From positions 18,856,501-18,920,500 of the forward strand of contig NC_092323.1 in the NCBI RefSeq assembly GCF_036785885.1: a DNA stretch of 64,000 nucleotides, given 5' to 3'. The stretch comes from Coffea arabica. Its lineage: Eukaryota > Streptophyta > Magnoliopsida > Gentianales > Rubiaceae. Below, piece by piece: positions 45,101 to 56,607 of the stretch. How positions within the stretch are numbered: position 1 is the first letter of the stretch; each line of letters starts with the position of its first letter. Made by a program: the position numbers and the translations under genes. The notes under the pieces are model-generated. The model saw nothing but the letters and a program-made list of their open reading frames with translations. It did not search any database and was not told where the DNA came from.

Positions 45101-47545
45101 ATGGCTAATAGGACAATTGATTATTTTTTCAAGAAAAGACGTCTAGAACCAAGTGGAAGTGGTGAAACTCCTTGTCCTCTTCGTGATTCTTCTCCTAAGC
45201 ATCAAACAAAGAAATTTTGTAGAGCTGAATCTTTAGAGTTTGATATTTCATCCATAGAACGTGATCCTGGAAAGCGAAAATCCATTTGGGAATATCTAGA
45301 GCATCAAAGGGATGAGGTACGGAGAGCATGTATTAAGTTTGGGCCATACCAACTTGAGCTTCCGATTGAATCAATGGTTGTTGACAAGAAGGGCCGACGT
45401 TTCCTTTTCTCTTGGTATAAATTGTTTCCAGATTGGTTGGAATTTTTTCCAACAAAAAATGCTGCCTTTTGTCTTCCTTGCTCACTTTTTTCCAAGCCAA
45501 CGGACCGTTTTGGATCAATGGCCTTCACAACTAATGGATTTAGATCATGGAAGAAGGTAAATGATGGAAAAAATTGTGCTTTTTTAAATCACATTGGAAA
45601 ATATCCTAACTCATCACACAAAGTGGCAATGCAATGCTATCATGATTTGGGAAACTCATTGCAACATCTTGATAAAATTATTGAGAAGCAAAATTCTGAG
45701 CAGGTTGCAAAAAATCGGTTGCAACTTCAAGTTTCCATAGATGCTGCAAAATGGTGTGCATTTCAAGCGGTGGCTTTTAGGGGTCATGATGAAAGTTTAG
45801 ATTCTAACAATCGAGCTAATTTTATTGAGTTGATCAAGCACGTGTCTTCTTATAATGAAAAAGTGGCTGTTGTGGTCCTCGATAATGCTCCTCGAAATGC
45901 ATCTTATACTTCTCCTGCGATCCAAAAGGAGATATTGTCCATTTAGTCGAGCAAGATACAAAAGTATATTTGAGAGGAGATTAGTGATTCAAAATTTTTT
46001 ATACTTGTTGATGAGGCTCAAGATAGATCAAAAAGAGAGCAAATGGCTATTGTTATTAGATTTGTGGACAAGCAAGGCTATATTCGAGAGAGATTTTTTG
46101 ACATTGTTCATGTGCACGAAACCAATTCCTTGACTTTGAAGAAGGAGATATGTGATGTCCTTTCTCGCCATAATCTTAGTGTGCAAAACATTCGTGGCCA
46201 AGGATATGATGGAGCTAGTAACATGCATGAAGAATGGAATGGACTGCAAGCATTATTTATTCAGGAGTGCCTCTATGCATATTATATTCACTGTTTTGCT
46301 CATCGACTGGAATTAACATTGGTACCAACATCTCAAGAGGTAATTCCTGTGGAACAATTATTTACATACTTATCTCTTCTTATAAATTTAATTTCATCTT
46401 CTTGCAAACGTGTGGACCAACTTAGAGTTGCTAGAGCTGCTAGAATTGCTGAATTGATTGCTATTGATGAACTTGAGACTGGTAGGGGTCAGAATCAGAT
46501 TGGTACCTTAAAACGGCCAGGGACTACAAGATGGGGGTCTCATTTTAGTTCTATCTGTAGCTTATTCACAGAATATGAAGACATTTGCTCTGTCCTAATT
46601 GATGTTATCAATTATGGAAATACATCAACTCAAAGAAGTGAAGCTGACAGAGTTTACGATTTCATGACATCCTTTGATTTTGTTCTTGTTATGCATATGA
46701 TGAGGGACATTTTAGGATTTGCACAAGTACTTTCTCAAGCTTTATAATGCAAATCTCAAGATATTTTGAATGCCCTTAAATTGGTTTCAGTAACAAAGGA
46801 TCGACTTCAAAGTTACAGAGATAATGGATGGAATGAATTGTTCACCAATGTAAAGACATTTTGTGATGCACGAAATATAGAGATGCCTGATATGAATGTC
46901 ATTTATAAAGCAGGTCGAGGAAGAATTCGAAAACAAAATAATCCAATTACCATGGAACATCACTACAGGATTGATGTGTTTTTGGCAACGGTTGATTCTC
47001 AAATACTTGAAATGAAGAATAGGTTTAAGGAAGATGTAATAGAGTTGCTTATTCTTAGTTCAGCATTGCACCCCAAAGATAATTTTCAGGCTTTCAATAT
47101 TGAACAAATTTGTCAACTTGCAAACAAGTTTTATTCAGCTGACTTCACAGATCAAGAGAAGTTACACTTAAGAACTGAATTAGAGCTTTTCCAGATTGAG
47201 TTTTCCTGTAATTCTCAATTTCAAAATTTGTCATCACTTCAGAAGTTGTGGTAAGTGTTAGCAAAGACAAGAAAGTCAATGTGTTATACTCTTATTGATA
47301 GATTGGTTCGTCTTATTTTGACTCTTCCTGTTTCAACAGGTACAACAGAGCATGCATTTTCTGTTATGAAAATCATCAAGACTTGTTTGCGTTCTAGGAT
47401 GGATGAAGACTTTCTTGCTAACTCTATGATAATGTATATTGAGAAAGAAATTGCTAGAACTTTTGATATAAATTCAATCATTGATGACTTTGATAAAATT
47501 AAAAGTCGTCGTGCACAATTTCATATGTCCCACACAGTCAAATAG
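45101..47545 (+). pseudogene. TTF-type hAT transposase with four nonsense codons
   Basis: The single frame from ATG 45101 to the stop at 47545 (814 codons) keeps its register throughout, interrupted only by TAG at 45944, TGA at 45971, TAA at 46745 and TAA at 47252. Order: N-terminal DYFFKKRRLE; the ISSIERDPGKR motif; a TTF-type zinc finger (CLPCSLF with the His pair in LNHIGKYPNSSH); a DUF4371-like segment (RANFIELIKHVSSYNEKV); the hAT core with ILVDEAQD and GQGYDGASNM; YIHCFAHRLEL; WGSHFSSI; and the C-terminal hAT dimerisation domain (TLPVSTGTTEHAFSVMK, then RMDEDFLANSMIMYIEKEI). As it stands it would make at most a 281-residue fragment with the zinc finger. It is recently inactivated rather than ancient, since no frameshift has accumulated. 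Confidence 0.9.
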
Positions 47546-47727
47546 ATTTGTAAATATGATAATATTTTTGTATATGTGAAGCGTATAAGTAATTTTCATT
47601 CTATATATGGTTGTTTCTAATCTTGTGGTATATATGTTCACATTATTTTTTTTGTAAATATATTTTACTTTCATTGCTATAGACTCGCCCCCCAAAGTTA
47701 ATTCCTAGCTCCGCCACTGATCGTGTC

Positions 47728-47934
47728 CCCTTATCAGCATAATTATTATGGCTATTGGCAATTAGCAAAACTTTTTGCTTGGAGAGGTGTGTTCGTTGAA
47801 GATCACCATTGCTTTTATTAGCTTCAATGCGCAAAAAATACAAGAAAAGAGAAAAACTGGTTAAAACAGATTGATTGAAAACTGTGACCCGGCCCAAAAT
47901 CATCTAGGTGGAGTGAACAAACTTCTTAAACAGT
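47728..47934. other. Short spacer, nothing recognised
   Basis: Flank of the hAT element; no coding or repeat signal. Confidence 0.4.
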
Positions 47935-48245
47935 GATAAGGTTTTCATTGAAGCTGTATGTAAATGGAATGCTTCTCAATCCTTCGTGAGACTCTTGTTA
48001 AACTTGAATGAATGGGTTTCTCAAAGTCTTGGCAAAACCTTCACTGAAGTTTTGTGAATGGGCTTCTAAAGCTATAGTGGGTCTTCTATTGAAGCTTGAA
48101 CCGATGGAGTTTTCAACTCTTGATGAGACACTCTCATTGATCTTAAACAAACGGACTACTCGAGCCTCAGTAAGATTTTTTTCATTGAACCTTGAGAGTG
48201 ATTCGACTTTTGAGGCCAAGATGAGACTTTTATAAAAGTTTGCGG
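47935..48245 (+). repeat. Highly degenerate tandem repeat, about 46-bp unit
   Basis: Successive segments share an ordered pattern of 'gtgagact', 'tcattgaagcttgaa', 'aatggg' and 'cttctcaa'; about six to seven units can be followed. Divergence is high. An open frame of 75 codons runs through it but resembles no family. Confidence 0.5.
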
Positions 48246-49310
48246 TTGCATCTTTTCCAATTTCAAACATACAACATTGGGTTTTGGCTAAGGGTCCTCC
48301 TTTTGAATGTGGGAGTAAATAAAAAAAATAAAAATAAGAAAGCAATAATGACGGTGGAGAAAGGATTTGCAACAGGACTAATAGCCAAGGAATAGTTGGC
48401 TTCCCTAAATAATTTGAACACAAAATCGGGACAAAATTTTAAGGCTTATGTGAATTATATGAATGTGCCTACAAAACAGAGGGTGTCAATACTAGTTGCA
48501 ATATTAAAAAAAATATAGCAGCAACAAATTGGCCTAGGTATTTGCCTCATAAAAAGAAGCATTAAAAAAGCACAAAAAAAAAAAAAGAGTGATACTTTTT
48601 TTTTCACATCAGGCACGTAATATTGGTGGGCATGCAAGACAAGGTTTCACAAAATTCAAATTTGAAGAAGAAGATTTGTCTATGATTATTTTAATATCAT
48701 GGAATTGTGAGTCACAAGATAGTATGTTTTATCAATGACGCATTGAGTAATGGAGAAAGAGTACCTTGAAGTTCAATGGCTCTGGTATGTCATGAAGATA
48801 TAGATCAATACTTGATGGCAGTGGCAGCAGTTTAGCAGCGGCAACAATGGATGGCTGCTGAGGCAACGAATAGCAGCAAGGGCAATAGGAACTTCAGAGC
48901 ACGCTAAGAACAGTGGAGTTGTTACGAGTCTAAATAAAAGTAATCGTAGAAGGCCTACAAGTGTCTTATTATATAGACATTTATGGTAGCAAAAAACGAT
49001 AAGATTTCTGAAATGAGAAAGTATATTTTTTTTGTACAATAATTATTTGCACTGCCTCTAGGTTGATTAAATTCTCGATGCATTCAATTCATTTAGAAAT
49101 CAGCTTTAGATTTCTGATTGGCTTCATTTGGATTGAGGAATTTGATGAAATATTGTAAATCCATCCGAATTGTTCTATTTTTTGGAGTAAATAATGGCGA
49201 TGGCAACTAATTCGACAAATGTTATCGTTGTTAGCTCCTTACATAGTCTTTTTGGGCTCCTTCTCCCTATAGAATAAAATAGATTAGGTCATATAAATAT
49301 TATCGTTGTA
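48246..49310. other. Intergenic; possible retroposon 3' part next to a poly(A) run
   Basis: No gene is seen. The last 100 bases ('ccttctccctatagaataaa' ... 'tattatcgttg') resemble 41700-41750 ('cccctcttctaaatagga' ... 'tattttcgttg'). Here they run into A22 at 49311-49331, as a SINE-like 3' end would. Confidence 0.3.
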
Positions 49311-49330
49311 AAAAAAAAAAAAAAAAAAAA

Positions 49331-49658
49331 ACTAATTCCACGAAGTTAAGCCTTTGAGCTCTCCCCATCCTATGTCCAAGCCCCGATCGTTAAAGTCTCT
49401 ATAAATCCTCAACATGGTGCTCATTTAATCGTGCAAAAAGTCTAGAATCAGAATATGTCGATCTAGTAACTAAAATTATCTCTAGCTTCTTTGGACTGGC
49501 TACATTAAGCCAGACCTAATTCAAGCCTTATTGCTCAGGTATGTGAGGCGATTAGAGGACTTTTATTGTTTTGATGGGAGCTTTAAGGAGAAAAATCACA
49601 GCAGTTCGTTCCTTCTGTAATAAATGCTGGAAGTTTGTATGAGTACTATATCGTGTTT
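49331..49658 (+). pseudogene. Detached 3'-terminal copy of the CYP72A-like P450
   Basis: Matches 39363-39696, that is, the last about 38 codons of exon 5 and the 3' untranslated region. The reading LSPSYVQAP, NPQHGAHLIVQKV and stop corresponds to LSPSYVHAP, NPQYGVHLILRKL and stop of the intact gene. An in-frame TAA replaces the Phe codon before ALE, and the following 3' UTR is colinear including the 'cacagcagttcgttcctt' region. Everything upstream is missing; the fragment begins at a poly(A) run. This is the trace of a former tandem P450 copy, truncated from its 5' side. Confidence 0.9.
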
Positions 49659-50172
49659 CTTCTCTCTACTTCAAATCTGACAGTCAAGATCGAATCCTAA
49701 TCTATCAGGTTGGAGTTCAATTCCCTAGCGTGATTAAGGTTTGAATAGCCTGCCATATACAATCTATGATTTTTCTTTTTAAGACTTCTCAACCATCAAA
49801 TGGATCAAAACAAATTTATCACAAACACTACCCAAACAAATTTAAACACCTCAAAATTTTCCCTTCTCCACCGGAACAAATTCAAAAAATATTGGATTAA
49901 TTCCACTTTAATTGAACCCCTTATCTTGTATTCGATTTTTACTTTTTACTCTAAACTCTCTGATCTGTCTCATTTGAGTCAAACGGTTCACACAATACGT
50001 AAAACTAAGGGATGTAAGGACCATGCAGACAACATACTAGTGTAGCAATCGTACATTATTAAAAAGGATTAATTTCATTTTGCACTCGCTGACCTGTGCT
50101 CAAATTGTATTTTGTACTACTAAACTTTAGATTTAGATATATTTCATCGATCTTAAGTTCTCTGATCTATCC
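49659..50172. other. Intergenic, nothing recognised
   Basis: AT-rich; the last eight bases (50165-50172) are a target duplication. Confidence 0.4.
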
Positions 50173-51191
50173 CAGGGGCGGATTTAAGGTGGGGGCACTA
50201 GGGGAACGGGCCCCCACTGCCCCCCTTAAATCCTTATAATATATATACATATTTAACTTAGTTTTGACTATACCTCCACTTAGCCACTTCCCAAATTTTA
50301 TTTACTATGTTCCAATTTTTCACCCCAGGCCACAATCACCGACAGTTCTCTTTCTTAATACACAATTTATTGGTCCCACTTTTTTTGACCCCACTTGGCC
50401 ACTTCCCACCTTTCTTAATTCTTATTCCATACCCGACGTCTCTTTCTTGGTTCCTATTTTCCTTCCTCCGTCATTTCGTCCTCTGGTTTCTTATTCCCAA
50501 TTTTCTTCCTCCGTCATTTAGTCCGTTTTCCTTTCTCCGTCATTTAGTCCTCTGGTTTCTTATTCCCAATTGAGTCCTCTAATTTCTGGTTTCCTATTTT
50601 CCCCTCAATACCCCAACAGAGCCACAACCGGGAGACCATCTACAACTCTGCCACTGATTTGCAATTCTTTCCACCAATTTTAAAAGACCATCTGACCATC
50701 AAAATCAGGTTCTAACTTCTAAACAATTACTTCTTATTATTATTATTTTAAATTTGTTTGCAAATATATTTCTAGAGCATGAGACTATTACTGTTTTAAA
50801 TAAATTTGAAAACTGATTAGTTAATGTAACAACTAATAAATGGGTTATTTGATAAATATTTTAACTTGTGAAATGGTGCATTTATGGATTATGGATATAT
50901 AATTTATTTTTATTTTCCTTGATTAGTTTCTTATATTGGAGTTAATGAAATGATGAATAGAGGGCCATTTGACATATATTTTAACTTTTAAATTATTCTT
51001 GTATGGATTCTTTTGAGATTTTATCTAATTGACTTGATTAGGTTCATATGTTGTGATTATTGATTTGATATATTAAATTAGTAATCAACAAATAACTTTA
51101 AATTGTGAAATAGTTTTTGGATAGATTTTATTGTACATTTAATATTTTAATTGGATCAGTATCTTATATATTGATTTTAATTTCTTTAGCT

Positions 51192-51329
51192 ATGGAGAGA
51201 TATTTCAAGAGGAAATCAATGGAAAAAGAGTCATCTAATAAAGAAGAAGCCAAGGATAATGAAAGTGCAAAAAATGACAATAAAAGAAATTGCTTGGGGA
51301 TTAACTTCGATGAATTACCTGCTAAATGA
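51192..51329 (+). pseudogene. N-terminal remnant of a TTF-type hAT transposase
   Basis: Starts MERYFKRKSMEKESSN, the standard opening of plant TTF/hAT transposases, continues through a charged linker and stops after GINFDELPAK, the point where the family continues into a conserved proline/glycine motif. A 'tttctttag' acceptor-like site lies just before the ATG. Confidence 0.85.
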
Positions 51330-51349
51330 TTGTTTGGGGAGACACTTGG

Positions 51350-51460
51350 ATGAATGATTGTTTAGTTACTTATATTGAGAAAAATATACTTCGTGAAGTT
51401 CAAAATGAGAAAATTGTAAACCGTTATCAAAATTTGAAAACTCGTCATGAGCAATTGTAA
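51350..51460 (+). pseudogene. C-terminal remnant of the same hAT transposase
   Basis: Reads MNDCLVTYIEKNILREVQNE then KIVNRYQNLKTRHEQL and a stop, the usual last segment of TTF/hAT proteins after the dimerisation domain. It lies 20 bases after the N-terminal remnant, so roughly the whole central protein is deleted. Confidence 0.85.
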
Positions 51461-51674
51461 ATAGTTTAGTTTGCTTTTGAAATAAAATTATTAATACATT
51501 AATAATTTTGAGTTTATTTTTTTACGTTTTTCATGGATTATACGTATCATTTGTATTTGTTGGTGAATTTATTTATTTTTTTGCTGAAAAAACTAGAAAA
51601 AGAGTAAATAAAAAAATTTAGTATTATTTTTGCCTCCACTAAGATTTCTTTCTGGCTCCGCCCCTGATCTATCC

Positions 51675-52077
51675 CAAGTGTAATAGTTAACTTGGTAAGA
51701 AAAAAAACTAATGGAAATATGGAGTGTGCACACGATGCACTAGTATAGCATTTGCATATCAGTAGAAGAGAGGGTAAAAAATAAAACAAGAGGAAGGAAA
51801 CTTTACCTTCTTTGCCAATACACTAGATTTGTATATCTATTCTTTGGGTTCAAAAGAAACTTAGATGCCCGACAAAGAAAAATAAAGCTCACAACTTAAA
51901 AAAAGGGAAAATCTTGGGTATAAATTAGAATCCTTTGTGCAAGAATGAATCCAATCCTAACCATGGCAGAAGATTCTTGAGATGTTCCCAGCATCAAGTT
52001 TGTGAAGTGAATTAGTCCTCTGTATTTGGAGAATAGCACCACTAATTCCCCTTCGCCTGATGCTTAATGTTGTATCA
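51675..52077. other. Intergenic, nothing recognised
   Basis: No coding or repeat signal found. Confidence 0.4.
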
Positions 52078-52380
52078 CACTACAAGAAAACTGATTTTTC
52101 ACGACGCCAGAATTGTGCTGCAAAAAGTCAAAAAACTGCCGCGAAAACGTTTTTGCGGCACAAATGCGACGGAATTAAATTGTGTCACAAAAGTAGCCGT
52201 TACAAAAGAAAACGACACAATTTTTCAATATGTCGCATGCATTTGCATCACTCTTTGCGACGCCAATTTGAGTGTCACCGCTCTACTTGTGGCACAAAAA
52301 ATGCGCTACAAAATGTCCACAATGTCATGCGACAAAAACTTGCGTCGCAAAAAAGTCACCAATATAAAGGCAAGAAATCA
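52078..52380. repeat. CACTA left sub-terminal repeat region
   Basis: Short words 'gcgacg', 'gtcgca', 'tgcggcac' and 'cgcgaaaacg' occur repeatedly in both orientations; in En/Spm such repeats bind the element's TnpA-type protein. The right end (56500-56607) has matching words. Confidence 0.7.
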
Positions 52381-52590
52381 ATTTTTTCTGCTTACCAACT
52401 TGCTAAAAAAAGAAGTAGAATACAGGTTATCAAGGAGACTAATATGAACATAAGGAATTATAAATTGACATCCAAGGCAGTGAAAATGATCCCACAATTA
52501 ATATTTTTCATACTAATCAATAACTTCATCTAATATTGGCATTCTAAACTTCATATAACAAAATGTTAGGATTATATTCCAAAATTAGAG

Positions 52591-55477
52591 TCAATCATCA
52601 GCCTTGTCTCCTTGTTGGGCTTTATCAAAAAAATCATCATCATCACTTGTATCATCAATCGTATTGCCAATCCCAAGATTATCCTCATCAGAGAAGAATC
52701 CATCATCAACTTTAGCAACGTGTGCCTTGGATTTTGTAGTTTGTGCATCAAGTATAACTCCATCAACACCTTCCTTAACCCATGAAACATTACTATCCTC
52801 AGAATTATTGTTATTAACATATTGCCAAGCAGAATGCTCATCCTGGATATCTTCACATATGTTAATTTCTGGATCAATAATGAAAAGATCTCGAGGGGTC
52901 ATCTTGACAACTATATTCCATTCAGGTTCCAATGCATCCCAAACATACCAAGTTTGCTGTGCTTGAGAGGCAAGGATGAAAGGCTCATCATTCTTCGTGT
53001 TTTGCTTGTACAATATATGATCAAAGTTAACAAGTGTGAAGTTGTGTTCATCTTGTTTCATTCCAGTGACATTATCAACCCAATCACACTTGAACATCAC
53101 ATATTTAATGTCATTTGAGTATCTCAACTCAACAATATCCACTAAGACCCCATAGTATTCTAAAATTCCAGATATAGGGTTCTTATCCTTTGTACTAGCG
53201 AAACTATTGGCACTAGCATTCACAAATACACCACTATTTTGAGTTTGCCTTCTCATCTCACTCTTCTTAGTATGGAAACGAAAACCATTAACAATATAAC
53301 CAGAATAGCTTTTTGCCCATTTATCAGGACCAGCAGCCAAATAAGCAATTTCTTTATAATAATCATGGCAACTATTAGATTTTTCCAAATCTTCAACCTA
53401 CAAGTTTTGAACAAAAACTGTTATTGTATGTTAACTCTAGAGAATATTAAATATATGAAAATGAAGCTCAATTAAATTCATTACTGAATTTAAAACTTAC
53501 ATGCTTCTTAAACCACTTGTAAAATGTTTCACTATGAATTTTCTCCCTTTCATAGTTTGACATGCTTGGTTTTTCCAGTTTTAGCAAATGCTTATGCTCC
53601 CTACATTAGTCATTAAATACTTTAATGAAAGCAATAATTCATGAGTTTTTTATTAAGTTTGATAAACTGTGAACTTACCTGCGAAAAGGATCAACAGTTT
53701 CAAGATTTCCAAGAACATAACGATGAGCTTGAACCCAAGAAACATCATCTAAATAGATGACCTCTTATTTTCCTAAGGGACGGCCAATCTGTCTATTTAA
53801 ATATTCACCTTCATAGTTCCTAGGTGGGCGATTCAACTTTGATTCAATATTGTCCAAGTACATGGAACAGAATGTCATACATTCTTCCGCCAAGTAGCCC
53901 TCTGCTATTGAACCTTCAGGGTGACTTCGACTCCGTACATAATTTTTCAAAGTACATAGATATCTATGCATAGAATTTATATTAATATCGGTGGTGATTT
54001 TTCAATGTACATAGATTAAGTTGATAATCTTTTACCTCTCAATGGGATACATAGACCGAAATTGAAATGGTCCACCAAGTTTCGCCTCTTCAGGCAAGTG
54101 AACAAGCAAATGCTTCATGATATTGAAAAATGGAGGTGGAAACATCTTCTCAAGTTCACAAAGGGCCAGTGGAGTACGGTCCTCCAAAGTTTCACAATCA
54201 ACTACAGTAAGCACTTTCGAGTATAATTGCCTAAATATATCTTGTAACTCAATGATAATTCTGCAAACATGTTTAGGTAATATTCTTCTCACAGCAATGG
54301 ATAACAATTGTTGCATTAATATGTGACAATCATGACTCTTTAACCCAGAGATTTGTCGTTCTTTAATATTCACACACCTCGAAATGTTTGATGCATAACC
54401 ATCAGGGACCTTGACAGTTTTTAGCACATTACAAAAAATTTCTTTTTCATCTTTGCTCATTGTGAAGCATGCAGGTGGAAGAAACACTTTGTCACCCTTA
54501 GATTGTGGGTGAAGTGCCTTTCTTATCCCCATTTCTTTTAGATCATATCAAGCATTAATGTCATCATTTGTCTTGCCCATCCCCAACAGTGTCCACAAGA
54601 GATTCTCCAAGAAATTCTTCTCAATATGCATTATATCCAGATTATGTGGAAGCAAATTATCCACCCAATACGGTAACTGAAAGAATATATTCAATCTTTT
54701 CCAATTATACCTACATATGGGACTTTGTTCAGAGTCATTATTATCTTTAGTCCTCCTTTTCCTTTTCTTAGCTGAAGAAACTGGTTGATCCTTTCCAAAT
54801 TCATTTCTAAAATCTCTTAGTTGTTCTAAAATCTCAAACCCATATAATTGAACAGGTCTAGAATGTTTCTCAATTGTCCCATCAAACTGTGCTCGATTTA
54901 AACGATAAGGATGATCAATAGCTAGAAATCGACGATGACCCAAATAGCAATATTTTTTGCTATGCATCAACCATTGACTTTGAACATCTTTATTACAACA
55001 AGGGCATGCATACTTCCCTTTGGTACTCCAACCAGATAGATTTCCATAAGCTGGAAAATCATTGATAGTCCAAAGTAGTGCAGCACGTAAGTAAAACATT
55101 TGCTTACTAGCTGCATCATAAGTAGGCACCCCTGGATCCCAAAACTTATTCCATTCATCAATTACTGGTTGAAGATATATGTGAATATCATTACCTGGAG
55201 CTTTAGGCCCATCAATTAGCAAACACAACATAAATGATGTTTGCTTCATGCACATCCATGAGGGTAAATTATATGGCACTAAAATCACTAGCCAGGTGCT
55301 GTTTTTATTGTTCATTGCTTTGAATGGGTTAAATCCATCTGCTGCAAGTCCAAGACGAACATTGCGAGGATCACTAGCAAAACTTGGGTGCCGGTCATTA
55401 AAATGCTTCCAAGCTAAAGAGTCTGCCAGATGCCTCAATTTTCCATCCTTGATGCTTTCAGGTTCCAACTTAGAATT
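52591..55477 (-). pseudogene. CACTA transposase (TNP2 + DUF4218 + DUF4216), N-terminally truncated
   Basis: Reconstructed minus-strand exons: 55477 (uncertain)-54036, 53963-53679, 53600-53501 and 53397-52591, all with GT-AG borders and compatible phases. TNP2 region: RLGLAADGFNPF, VPYNLPSWMCMKQ, WTINDFPAYGNLSGWSTKGK followed by YACPCC, and HNLDIMHIEKNFLENLL. DUF4218 region: KSHDCHILMQQLLSIAVR and LCELEKMFPPPFFNIMKHLL. DUF4216 region: from ISGILEYYGVLVDIVELRY to VWDALEPEWNIVVKMTPRDL, then an acidic tail ending in QQGDKADD. Two in-frame stops break it: TGA at 54548-54550 between TNP2 and DUF4218, and TAA just after GRPLGK near 53765. The usual transposase-associated N-terminus and the first part of TNP2 are missing upstream, replaced by non-coding DNA. 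It is inactive. Confidence 0.9.
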
Positions 55478-56291
55478 CTATATTAACTCAACTGGATGGA
55501 TAATCAATCGAGACTTCAAAATTTACTGATGACTGAATATTGGTATGGCTAAGGCAAACGACTGGAGATGGATATAGGTATTATAGCAAAATTATCATGA
55601 TAAGAAAGCTTTCAAAGTTTCCAAACGATAATCAAGCACTAGCATGTGCAGTAATATAACTCACAAGCAACTAGCAACATATTGGTCAAACAGCCACTAA
55701 AGATCAAATCATAACCAAAATGACGCATAAGGAAGGACAATAAAGATGTGGTGTTATTAGAACAACATCTTAGCTTCTAACAAAAAATAAAAAGTAGTCA
55801 CTGAAGCGAAACGGCATATGCATATATACGATGCGGCATATCCAAAGCAGGTAAGAGAAGAGGATAAAAAAGCAAGCAAATTAAGTATGAGACCAGATAG
55901 CCCCAGAAATTTAGAAGGAGACAAACAAAGGAATGTCAAAGAGCAATTTAATCAGCAATATCGATAGCAAATACCACAAGTTAAAATGAGTAAAGTGAAA
56001 ATATCACAAAGAAATTGAGCTTAATTACCTTGCCTTTGAACCAGAAGAGCTCATAGAATTGTTGATTGAGTTGTCTCAAAGCTACAATTGGTTTATCGAT
56101 AGAGAACCAAATCCAACCGAGGATATCCAATTTATTCACCTTTCAAAAAACGACCTAAAACTGAAAGAAAATTCGGTTTGATATTTCTATTGCAGATATA
56201 AAACTAAGAAACAAACACAAAAATTAATTGACCAGGAATTAGGAACCGAAGGTATTTCTACTGCATCATTAGAAATCAAAGGGAATTGAGA

Positions 56292-56294
<3 letters not shown>
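55478..56294 (-). other. Non-coding 5' part of the CACTA element
   Basis: No TNP2 N-terminal coding is found. A short open exon with ATG at 56054 (MSSSGSKA) and donor at 56028 exists, but its phase does not fit the downstream TNP2 frame at the best acceptor (55478), so it is probably a leader or a chance ORF. Confidence 0.4.

Positions 56295-56327
<33 letters not shown>
56295..56327. repeat. (GA)n microsatellite
   Basis: About 16 uninterrupted GA units inside the CACTA leader region. GA/CT runs are common in plant leaders. Confidence 0.95.
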
Positions 56328-56329
<2 letters not shown>

Positions 56330-56607
56330 GGAATTAGGTTGTTTGCTTTCAGACTTTGGAAAGGATCAGATTTTTGCGTATTTAGGTATTTAGGTGTTTA
56401 GTTATCTTTAAAACATCGTTTTTCCCCCCTTTTTTGGGCTTTATTTTCTTTTCTTTTATGGGTTTTTATCAAAACTATGTCATTTTTATGCAAAAATTAT
56501 GAACCGCTGGGAAATTTGCAGCACAAATTGAAATTTACTGCTTATTTGCCGCACTTTCTCCTTGTGCCGCAGCAAAAGCGTTGCAAAAAGCCCATTTTCT
56601 TGTAGTG

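Larger units (their letters stand above)
44050..47719 (+). mobile_element. hAT element, 3670 bp, with decayed transposase
   Basis: Left end 'caggggcggag' and right end (reverse complement) 'cagtggcggag' form an 11-bp TIR with one mismatch. The 8-bp target duplication 'atcgtgtc' is perfect (44042-44049; 47720-47727). It encloses a TTF-zinc-finger/hAT transposase gene at 45101-47545 with a probable leader intron. Confidence 0.92.
50173..51666 (+). mobile_element. Internally deleted hAT element, 1494 bp, perfect 8-bp target duplication
   Basis: TIR 'caggggcgga' is exact at both ends. Flanks 'atctatcc' (50165-50172 and 51667-51674) are identical. The left 460 bp are C/T-rich and non-coding. The interior retains only the first about 44 and last about 36 codons of a TTF-type hAT transposase, so it is non-autonomous and derived by internal deletion. 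Confidence 0.92.
52078..56607 (-). mobile_element. CACTA (En/Spm-type) element, 4530 bp, defective
   Basis: Termini 'cactacaagaaaa' (52078) and its reverse complement 'ttttcttgtagtg' (ending 56607) are the plant CACTA signature. Sub-terminal regions at both ends repeat words such as 'gcgacg', 'ttgcggcac' and 'gctgcaaaaag'. A leftward transposase gene with TNP2, DUF4218 and DUF4216 regions fills 52591-55477. The outer 3-bp flanks (tca/gcg) do not match, so the target duplication is lost or an end has been rearranged. Confidence 0.92.

Noticed and set aside
48773..49039. 88-codon minus-strand ORF with 'CCHCHQ' residues
   Set aside because: It reflects a CAG/GCA-rich patch; no family and no conserved cysteine spacing.
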